Shown piece by piece: positions 1 through 5,711 of a stretch of 5,711 nt of DNA. The stretch comes from Verrucomicrobiota bacterium (GTDB taxonomy: Bacteria; Verrucomicrobiota; Verrucomicrobiia; Chthoniobacterales; UBA10450). The DNA is taken from NCBI GenBank assembly GCA_003218815.1, contig QHON01000217.1, forward strand, positions 1-5,711, given 5' to 3'. The notes beneath the pieces were generated by a model. The model was not told where the DNA came from and made no database searches. It was given only the letters and a program-made list of their open reading frames with translations. Both the position numbers and the translations under genes were made by a program. Positions within the stretch are counted from its first letter, which is position 1; every line of letters begins with the position of its first letter.

Positions 1-870
1 ATCTTGATCGCCGCGACGGCAATTCTTGCGCTCGGCGTGATCCCTTATGGCCGGAACATGACCCCGTTCGCGATCGATGGCGGTATCCTGTTTTTCTTCG
101 CCGTTGGATCGACAACCGAGCTCGCTGTTTTCATGGCCGGATGGGGAAGCAATAATAAATTCTCGATGCTGGGCGCGATGCGCGCGATCGCGCAGATGAT
201 CAGCTACGAGCTGCCGCTCATTATCACGGTGCTTCCGGTGGTGATGGTCGTCGGCTCACTCACGCCCGATAGAATCGTCGCGGCACAGGATGGGTACACC
301 TTCGGCGTCGTGCCGCACTGGTTCGTCGTTACGCCGTGGGGCGCAGCCGCGTTCATTTTGTTTTTTGTCTCGGGTCTTGTGGAATCCAATCGCACTCCGT
401 TCGATGTCCCGGAAGGCGAATCGGAAATTGTCGCCGGACACATGACCGAATATTCGGGCTTCAAGTACGCCACGTTTTTCATGGCGGAATACATTGGAAT
501 GTTCGCCATTAGTGGGTTGGGAGTGACGCTGTTTCTAGGCGGCTGGCAGGCGCCGATTGCGGCGCTGCGATTCATCCCGTCCTATGTCTGGTTTTTCGCC
601 AAGCTTGGAGCGCTGCTTTTCGTCTATATCTGGATTCGCGGAACACTGCCGCGCGCCCGCGTCGATCAGATCATGAACTTCGCCTGGAAATTCATGTTAC
701 CGATGGCGTTCACGTGCATCGTCGCCGCCGCGGTGTGGCATTACGCGGGACGCGGCCTGGCCGGATGGTTTTGGTCGCTGGCAGTTCTCGCGGTCGTTTA
801 TCTTGCGCTATCGCAGTTGATTGGCACGCGAAAGAAATTTGCCGCTCGCACCTATCGTTTCGCCGAATGA
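1..870 (+). CDS. nuoH: NADH-quinone oxidoreductase subunit H (NuoH), 5'-partial
   Basis: NuoH is the membrane subunit at the foot of complex I. It forms much of the quinone-binding chamber and couples quinone reduction to the proton pumps. The frame is open from the first base, so the true start lies upstream; the TTG at 4 is only an internal codon. 289 residues are visible, against about 325 in E. coli, so roughly the first TM helix is missing. Family signatures are clear: MRAIAQMISYELPL (about 175-217), and NRTPFDVPEGESEIVAG followed by TEYSGFKYATFFMAEY (about 388-492), the conserved acidic loop lining the quinone cavity. The rest is repeated hydrophobic helices ending in a basic tail. The stop overlaps the nuoJ start (ATGA at 867-870), so the two are probably translationally coupled. 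NuoI normally follows NuoH in many operons but does not here. Identification is secure. Confidence 0.97.
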   Translation: MLIAATAILALGVIPYGRNMTPFAIDGGILFFFAVGSTTELAVFMAGWGSNNKFSMLGAMRAIAQMISYELPLIITVLPVVMVVGSLTPDRIVAAQDGYTFGVVPHWFVVTPWGAAAFILFFVSGLVESNRTPFDVPEGESEIVAGHMTEYSGFKYATFFMAEYIGMFAISGLGVTLFLGGWQAPIAALRFIPSYVWFFAKLGALLFVYIWIRGTLPRARVDQIMNFAWKFMLPMAFTCIVAAAVWHYAGRGLAGWFWSLAVLAVVYLALSQLIGTRKKFAARTYRFAE

Positions 871-1349
871 ACAGCATCGCTTTTGTCGCTATCGCCATCC
901 TGACTCTTGCGGCCGCACTCGCAGCCGCAACCCTGCAAAAGCTCATGCACGCGGCGCTCAGTTTCGCGATGACGTTTGTCGGCGTTGCGGCCTTTTTCTT
1001 TTTGCTCGGCGCGGAGTTTGTCGGATTGGTCCAAGTATTTGTCTACGTTGGCGCGGTCGCCGTGTTGATTGTATTCACGATCCTGCTGACCCGACGCGAC
1101 GTCGAGGACACGGGCAGACCCAACTGGGGCGGCGCGATCATAGCCATCGCGGTCTTCGGCGGCTTGCTCTGGGCGATTCTTAAGACGCAAACGCTCGCGA
1201 TCGCCGCTCCACCAATCGAACCGCTCACCGTGAAACGAGTCGGCGACGTGCTAATGACCGATTACGTGTGGCCGCTGCAATGCGTCGGACTGCTACTGAC
1301 CGCCGCGCTGATCGGCGCCCTCATCCTCGTCATGGAGGAAAAGCGCTGA
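867..1349 (+). CDS. nuoJ: NADH-quinone oxidoreductase subunit J (NuoJ)
   Basis: NuoJ is a small membrane subunit of complex I next to NuoK and NuoH; its TM3 takes part in the conformational coupling between the quinone site and the pumps. The product is 160 residues, slightly shorter than E. coli NuoJ. The signature AEFVGLVQVFVYVGAVAVL (about residues 49-67) is the conserved TM2-TM3 segment, with E50 and Y60 in the expected places. Five hydrophobic helices can be counted: about 3-21, 28-48, 52-73, 90-105 and 137-156. The ATG at 867 overlaps the nuoH stop. The frame is open upstream to 714, but that extension is a shadow of nuoH in another frame and the 867 start matches the usual N-terminus. 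No Shine-Dalgarno precedes it, so translation probably depends on coupling to nuoH. It appears intact. Confidence 0.96.
   Translation: MNSIAFVAIAILTLAAALAAATLQKLMHAALSFAMTFVGVAAFFFLLGAEFVGLVQVFVYVGAVAVLIVFTILLTRRDVEDTGRPNWGGAIIAIAVFGGLLWAILKTQTLAIAAPPIEPLTVKRVGDVLMTDYVWPLQCVGLLLTAALIGALILVMEEKR
1334..1339 (+). promoter_or_regulatory. Shine-Dalgarno-like GGAGGA at the end of nuoJ
   Basis: GGAGGA lies within the last codons of nuoJ, 9 nt before an ATG at 1349 that overlaps the nuoJ stop (TGATG). It is the only strong ribosome-binding-like motif I see at a gene boundary here. The nuoK ATG at 1378 has no purine-rich motif at a normal distance. The site may serve the ten-codon reading frame at 1349-1381 or hold ribosomes near nuoK. 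The function is inferred from position only, and the same bases encode ordinary NuoJ residues (MEEKR). Confidence 0.4.
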
Positions 1350-1381
1350 TGCCGCGACGAGTAAACTCCCCACTCCAATGA
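1349..1381 (+). other. Ten-codon reading frame bridging nuoJ and nuoK
   Basis: A minimal frame, MPRRVNSPLQ, begins in a TGATG overlap with the nuoJ stop and ends in an ATGA overlap with the nuoK start (ATG 1378, TGA 1379-1381). GGAGGA lies 9 nt upstream of its ATG. It fills the whole nuoJ-nuoK gap, so a ribosome leaving nuoJ could translate it and restart at nuoK. I do not propose that the peptide has a function; a leader or relay role is an inference, and chance is a real alternative for so short a frame. Confidence 0.25.
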
Positions 1382-1692
1382 CTCCAACCCTCCAACTTTT
1401 TCTGATCGTCTCCGCGACATTGTTCTCCATCGGTCTGCTGGCTGTGCTGAGCCGGCGTCACGCTATTTTCATTCTGATCGGGATTGAAATGATGCTCGCC
1501 GCCGCGAACCTGAATTTCATCGCGTTTTGGCGCTTCAGTCCGCATCCGCAATCCCCCACCGGCGTGATGGTCGCGATCTTTTCAATCGCGATCGCCGCCG
1601 CGGAAGCGGCCGTCGGACTCGCACTGGTCATCGCTGTTTACCGCCACTATCGAACAACCAACGTCGATCAACTCGACCAGCTTAAAGGATGA
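1378..1692 (+). CDS. nuoK: NADH-quinone oxidoreductase subunit K (NuoK)
   Basis: NuoK is the smallest antiporter-like membrane subunit of complex I, with three TM helices and two buried glutamates essential for proton transfer. The 104-residue product fits the family (about 100 residues). E37 in FILIGIEMMLAAANLNF (TM2) and E76 in IAIAAAEAAVGLALVIAVYR (TM3) are the two expected glutamates. The first helix is about residues 6-24, followed by the basic RRH turn. The ATG at 1378 gives the normal short N-terminus before TM1. The stop overlaps the nuoL ATG (ATGA at 1689-1692). The C-terminal tail (TTNVDQLDQLKG) is the usual hydrophilic end. It looks intact and functional. Confidence 0.97.
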   Translation: MTPTLQLFLIVSATLFSIGLLAVLSRRHAIFILIGIEMMLAAANLNFIAFWRFSPHPQSPTGVMVAIFSIAIAAAEAAVGLALVIAVYRHYRTTNVDQLDQLKG

Positions 1693-3154
1693 TTCGCGGG
1701 ATCGTCGCCAATCTCTGGTTGATTCCTGCGGTGCCGCTCGCGGCTTCGTTGATCATCCTCAGTCTCGCCAACTCGCGTCGCAATGCAGCAGCGACGCTCG
1801 CGATTTTCGGGCAGATCGTTGCGCTCGCATCGTCGATCCTGGCGTTTTCATTGACGCTGCAAACGCACGGTTTCCGCTCTGTTCACAATTTCACCTGGTT
1901 CACTTTTGGCGAGAACGGACTGCGCATCGGATGGGTGCTCGATCCGCTGGCTGCTGCCATGCTGGTGATGATCGCGCTGGTCGGGCTCTGCATTTTTGTC
2001 TTTAGCGTTGGCTACATGGCCGAGGACAAAAATTTTACCCGGTTCTTCGCGTATCTTTCATTTTTCTCCGGCGCGATGCTCGGCGTGGTCGTCGCGAACA
2101 GTCTGCTTTTTCTTTTCGTCTGCTGGGAACTGGTCGGGCTTGCGTCGTATCTGCTGATCGTGCAGCGGCTGCAGCGAAAAAGGCATTCATCACCACTCGC
2201 ATCGGTGACATGGGATTTTTTCTCGGCATTCTCTGGCTCTACGGCCGCAGTGGCACACTGCTCTTTTATGATGGCGGCCGCGGTTGCCTTGAAAATACAG
2301 GACTCATTGCGCTCGGTGCTAGCGCCACATTTGTCGCGCTACTGATTTTCTGCGGCGCGATCGGGAAGTCGGGACAATTCCCGCTGCACGTTTGGCTGCC
2401 GGACGCGATGGAAGGTCCGACCCCGGTAAGCGCGCTGATCCACGCCGCCACAATGGTTGCCGCCGGCGTGTTTCTCGTCGCCCGCGTCTATCCGCTTTTC
2501 TCGTTTGGCGCAGTCAATGGTGTGACGCCCTCGCTCACCGTGGTCGTATCGATTGGGGTCATCACGGCGCTGATGGCTTCGCTCATCGCGCTCGGGCAGT
2601 TCGATATCAAACGCATCCTCGCTTACTCAACGGTCTCGCAGTTGGGATTGATGATGGTCTCACTCGGCGTTGGTGGTGTCGCGGCCGGCATAATGCACCT
2701 GATCGCGCACGGCTTTTTCAAAGCGCTCTTGTTCCTTGGCGCCGGTTCGGTCATTCCCTTTCTTCTTCTCCGGTGGCTGGACGAAAGAGGAAATCCTGCA
2801 CGCAACGTCGCAGTGGCCGGCTTCGCACGTGCCGCATTACCTGATGCTAGCCGGAGTCGTGTTGACAGCGCTTTATATGACGCGCCAGATGATCTACATT
2901 TTTTTTGGCAACCGCCGCACCGCCTCTGAGCATGCGCACGAAAGCCCGTGCGTGATGACTATGCCGCTGATCGCGCTCGCGGCATGCTCGATTCTTTTCG
3001 GTATCGTACTTACGCCCGCATGGCCGTGGCTCCACGCGTATCTGACGGGAGAGCCTTCGCAATTTGACATCGCGCAGTTAATCCAGCCCGTGCTTTTCCT
3101 CTCGCTCGCGCTTGTTGCTGCCGGTATCGGACTCGGCTTCGCCATTTATCGCAT

Positions 3155-3155
<1 letters not shown>
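1689..3155 (+). pseudogene. nuoL: NADH-quinone oxidoreductase subunit L (NuoL), broken by two frame changes and truncated
   Basis: NuoL is the distal antiporter-like proton pump of complex I. Three pieces in order make one NuoL. (1) 1689-2159: residues 1-157, ending FVCWELVGLASYLLI with the TM5 glutamate (E147). (2) 2162-2755, next frame: AAAAAKKAFITTRIGD onward, including GAIGKSGQFPLHVWLPDAMEGPTP with the TM7 lysine, SALIHAATMVAAG and the FFKALLFLGAGSVI block. (3) 2754-3155, third frame: FPFFFSGGWTKEEIL, then LTALYMTRQMIYIFFG and hydrophobic helices to about GFAIYR. Missing are the GFW..KP motif between pieces 1 and 2, the HGCHHEQD...MGGL region (about 35 residues) between 2 and 3, and the C-terminal lateral helix plus last TM. 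The first frame would stop at 2345 with an out-of-frame tail. The ATG at 1689 overlaps the nuoK stop and AAAGG sits immediately before it. Third-position-only variation in its repeated part suggests the real gene is under selection, so the breaks may be assembly errors. Confidence 0.9.
2340..2756 (+). repeat. 417-bp direct repeat, copy 1 (native position in nuoL)
   Basis: This segment encodes the TM7-TM11 core of NuoL, from ALLIFCGAIGKSG to FLGAGSVI, and is repeated 815 bases downstream at 3155-3571. The upstream join is natural NuoL sequence, so this copy is in its native place. Its 3' edge is not natural: after GSVI the expected HGCHHEQD segment is absent and the sequence resumes at FPFFFSGG in another frame. 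Compared with copy 2 there are 19 substitutions between 2340 and 2557 and none between 2558 and 2756. Confidence 0.97.
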
Positions 3156-3571
<416 letters not shown>

Positions 3572-4937
3572 GCTCACCGCAATTCTGGCCTTAATCTTAT
3601 GGCGAAACTTCGACGCCACCGCGGCTGGTCTCCAGTTGATCGAACGCCACCCATGGATTCCCGCGATCGGCGCCGAATACCTCGTCGGCCTTGATGGCTT
3701 GAGTCTTTTGCTCGTCTTGCTGACGTCGCTAATCATCCCGTTCGCGTTTTTCGCCCAGCCCGCAGGCCGCGGGTTCTGCGCGCTGATGTTGCTAATGCAA
3801 TCGGCGCTCTACGGCACGTTCACCGCCCAGAACTTCGTCCTCTGGTTTTTGTTTTACGAGATGAGCCTCATTCCCGCGTTCCTGCTCATTAAGATCTGGG
3901 GCGGGGAAAACCGCGACCACGCCGCGACGAAATTTTTCGTTTACACGTTCCTAGGCAGTGTGGCGATGCTGCTCTCGTTTCTCGGGATTTATTTCGCGAA
4001 AGGTACATTCGATTTCGCCGCCCTCGCCGATCTCGGGAAACATGGGCTTCTCAGCGGCAACGTGGCGTGGCTCGCGTTCGCCGGAATCTTCCTCGGACTC
4101 GCTGTGAAGGTGCCGCTGTTTCCGTTCCACACCTGGCTACCCGACGCTTACGAAACGGCGCCCACCGGCGTCTCGATGGTGTTGACCGGCGTGCTCTCGA
4201 AGATGGGCGTTTACGGTTTCGTGCGTCTGCTGCTTCCGCTTTTCCCTAACGAAATCAAGATTCTCGGGCCATGGCTGCTTGCGCTCGCCGTCTGCTCAAT
4301 CGTCTTCGCGTCGCTCGCGGCGTGGGCTCAACGCGACCTCAAGCGGATGATCGCCTACCTGTCGATCAACCATCTCGGCTACTGCATGCTCGGTCTCTTC
4401 GCCGTGACCGCGACCGCTGCGCGGCCTTCGATCGAGATGCAAGCGGCGTTGAGCGGTGTGTTCCTGCAAGTCTTCAATCACGGCATCACCGCGGCCGCGT
4501 TGTTTTATTACGTCGGGTTGCTCGAAGAGCGTCGCGGGTTGCGTGGCATCAACGATTTCGGCGGACTGATGCAGCGGACCCCCTTGCTTTGCGGCTGGAT
4601 GAGCGTCGCCATGTTTTCCTCGCTCGGTCTGCCAGGGCTGAATGGATTCATTGGCGAATTTCTCATCTTCAAAGGTTCATTCGCCCTTGCCGCTTCGTTC
4701 ACGGCGATTGCCGTAATCGGTCTTCTGGTCACGGCGATCGCCTTTGCGCGCGCGATGCAAACGCTCTTTAGCGGCCCTCTTGCGGAAAGTTGCCGTGCCT
4801 TCCCCGATCTGCTTCGCAGCGAGAAGCTCGTGGTCGTCCCCGTCACGCTGCTGATGTTCGCAATCGGCATCGCGCCGCAGTTCGTCCTCAACATCTTCAA
4901 CACAACCGTCGTTCAGATGGCGCGCTTGTTTGCCTGA
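3572..4937 (+). pseudogene. nuoM: NADH-quinone oxidoreductase subunit M (NuoM), first copy, N-terminus missing
   Basis: NuoM is the middle antiporter-like proton pump of complex I. About 454 residues remain (E. coli NuoM is 509), starting SLTAILALILWR. The motif HPWIPAIGAEYLVGLDGLSL (about 3648-3707) lies about 27 residues in, against residue 60 in the second nuoM of this window, so some 33-35 N-terminal residues including the start are lost. All key residues are visible: the TM5 Glu in WFLFYEMSLIPAFLL, the TM7 Lys in GLAVKVPLFPFHTWLPDAY, the TM8 Lys in GVLSKMGVYGF, and the TM12 Glu in LPGLNGFIGEFLIF. HGITAAALFYYVGLLEERRG is also typical. The frame is open upstream through repeat copy 2 into NuoL, making an apparent 733-residue fusion whose middle is out-of-frame NuoL. 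No good in-frame start lies at the new 5' end. The C-terminus is normal and ends 3 nt before the next ATG. If the break is an assembly fault, the real gene is probably intact. Confidence 0.92.
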
Positions 4938-4940
4938 AGA

Positions 4941-5492
4941 ATGAGCAACGACATCATTCGCGTCCAGCGAATCGCTCAGGCGATTTTCGTACTTCGCGGG
5001 CAAAAGGTAATTTTGGGTCAAGACTTGGCAGCGCTTTACGGCGTGACGGTGGGAGTTCTTACCCAAGCAATGAAACGCAATACCAAGCGCTTCCCAAAGG
5101 ACTTTGTTTTTCAGGTCACGGCTGAAGAGCTTAGAAACTTGAAATCACAAATTGTGATTTCAAGTTGGGGCGGACGACGACATCTGCCTTACGCGTTCAC
5201 AGAACAAGGCGTAGCGATGTTGTCGAGCGTTTTGAACAGCGAGCGCGCGGTGAAGGTGAACATCGCCATCATGCGCACGTTTGTGAAGCTGCGCGAGACG
5301 CTGCAGACCAATCGCGAGTTTGCGCGCAAGTTTGCCGAACTAGAAAAGCGAGTTGGCAAACACGACCAAGAAATCGCTGCAATCATTGAGGCAATCCGTC
5401 AGTTGATGGCGCCGCCAAAAACGCCTCGCCCTGAAATTGGATTTCATGTGCGCGAGAAAGCGCCGCGTTATCGGACGCGCAAGCGCGCATGA
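4941..5492 (+). CDS. ORF6N domain-containing protein
   Basis: The 183-residue product belongs to the ORF6N family, a putative DNA-binding domain first noted in phage and baculovirus-like regulators (KilA-N/ORF6N group) and common as stand-alone bacterial genes of this size. The domain spans about residues 7-95: IFVLRGQKVILGQDLAALYG, then KRNTKRFPKDFVFQVTAEEL, then SSWGGRRHLPYAFTEQGVAMLSSVL. Residues 100-157 (ERAVKVNIAIMRTFVKLRE, then ARKFAELEKRVGKHDQEI, ending IEAIRQLM) are likely a helical or coiled-coil oligomerisation region. The tail is basic (REKAPRYRTRKRA). The usual aspartate in VMLDxDLA is glycine here (G26). ATG 4941 is 3 nt after the nuoM stop, with a weak GAAG just upstream, and the stop overlaps the next nuoM start (ATGA 5489-5492). 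Base composition is more A/T-rich than in the nuo genes, mainly at 5080-5165. It has no known role in complex I; insertion into the operon is inferred, and its target and function are unknown. Confidence 0.9.
   Translation: MSNDIIRVQRIAQAIFVLRGQKVILGQDLAALYGVTVGVLTQAMKRNTKRFPKDFVFQVTAEELRNLKSQIVISSWGGRRHLPYAFTEQGVAMLSSVLNSERAVKVNIAIMRTFVKLRETLQTNREFARKFAELEKRVGKHDQEIAAIIEAIRQLMAPPKTPRPEIGFHVREKAPRYRTRKRA
5136..5166. repeat. Perfect 15-bp inverted repeat with 1-nt centre inside the ORF6N gene
   Basis: The left arm AACTTGAAATCACAA (5136-5150) and right arm TTGTGATTTCAAGTT (5152-5166) are exact reverse complements around a single A at 5151. It is in phase with the gene and encodes NLKSQIVISS (residues 66-75), just before the conserved GGRR motif. 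No T-tract follows, so it is not a terminator. It could be a dimeric protein-binding site, a strong mRNA hairpin or a codon-level coincidence in a conserved peptide; the function is unknown. Confidence 0.9.
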
Positions 5493-5711
5493 TCGCCTGG
5501 ACGATTTACATCACGTTTGCCGGAGCGGTCCTCCTGCTCATCGTGCCGCGCGTGTTTTCGCGCTGGATTGCGCTTGCAGCTACTGCGGCGGGATTATTCA
5601 CGAGCGTCATCGCTTTTTTTCAAATATCGATTGTCGATCTTTCGACCTTTAAGACGATCGTGCGCGTGCCGTGGGTGCCGATGCTCGGAATGAATTACCA
5701 CCTCGCCGTCG
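5489..5711 (+). CDS. nuoM: NADH-quinone oxidoreductase subunit M-like, second copy, 3'-partial
   Basis: This is the start of a second NuoM-type antiporter subunit; 74 residues are visible before the window ends. It has two N-terminal helices (about residues 3-20 and 25-46), a loop with FKTIVRVPWVP, and then MLGMNYHLAV. The (P)W(I/V)PxxGxxYHLxV(D) block is the NuoM signature that leads into DGLSL, and it aligns with HPWIPAIGAEYLVGLDGLSL of the first copy. The two copies are otherwise clearly different, so this is a paralogue and not a recent duplicate. The ATG at 5489 overlaps the ORF6N stop, and no Shine-Dalgarno is visible, which suggests coupling. NuoN lacks this block and NuoL has a different N-terminus, so NuoM is preferred, although the 3' part is not seen. 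Confidence 0.85.
   Translation, partial: MIAWTIYITFAGAVLLLIVPRVFSRWIALAATAAGLFTSVIAFFQISIVDLSTFKTIVRVPWVPMLGMNYHLAV

Noticed and set aside
2392..2844. 150-residue arginine-rich reading frame over repeat copy 1
   Set aside because: It is the same out-of-frame shadow of NuoL seen in copy 2; GC-rich codon bias keeps it free of stops.
2899..2906. Run of eight T as a slippage or sequencing-error site
   Set aside because: The frame is consistent NuoL on both sides (YIFFGN), so no frameshift occurs here.
4508..5066. Minus-strand reading frames over nuoM and ORF6N
   Set aside because: They are antisense shadows of strong plus-strand genes and show no recognisable domain or start signal.
5136..5166. 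Rho-independent terminator
   Set aside because: The palindrome lies mid-gene, the stem is A/T-rich, the loop would be too small without opening the stem, and it is followed by GGGG and not a T run.

Overview
This window is the membrane-arm part of a respiratory complex I (NADH:quinone oxidoreductase, nuo) operon, all on the + strand. It reads nuoH (5' end outside the window), nuoJ, nuoK, a broken nuoL, a 5'-truncated nuoM, an ORF6N-domain gene, and the start of a second nuoM. Most boundaries are ATGA-type overlaps or gaps of a few bases, so this is one transcription unit. I see no internal promoter and no terminator.

The host is a Gram-negative-type bacterium with moderately high GC. The two nuoM-type genes and the stand-alone ORF6N protein make me suspect a Verrucomicrobiota or Acidobacteriota-like soil bacterium. 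That is inference with low confidence, because no marker gene is present.

Region by region: 1-1692 holds nuoH, nuoJ and nuoK, which look intact and carry the family's key residues. The stretch 1689-3571 is disrupted. NuoL is read in two successive frames, separated by an inferred 22-nt loss at about 2160. It then loses about 35 codons at 2756/2757 with another frame change. It then runs into a second copy of 417 bases of its own middle (3155-3571, a copy of 2340-2756). That second copy stands where the NuoL C-terminus and the first ~35 residues of NuoM should be. The two copies differ at 19 sites in their first 218 bases, nearly all synonymous, and are identical over the last 199. From 3572 to 4937 NuoM is intact in sequence with all key charged residues. 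From 4941 to 5492 a DNA-binding-type ORF6N gene sits tightly inside the operon and overlaps a second nuoM that begins at 5489 and leaves the window.

Together the nuo products would form the proton-pumping arm: NuoH at the quinone site, NuoJ/K linking, NuoL/M as antiporter-like pumps. Two NuoM genes side by side match the '2M' complex I already described in several phyla, with an extra pumping subunit. As written, nuoL and the first nuoM cannot make normal proteins. The pattern of damage (clean flanks, synonymous divergence, neither repeat copy having its natural 3' continuation) favours a chimeric assembly of related strains over real decay, but the sequence alone cannot decide. The most interesting biological items are the ORF6N gene coupled into a core respiratory operon and the perfect 15-bp inverted repeat inside it. 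I see no convincing new defence or mobile system.
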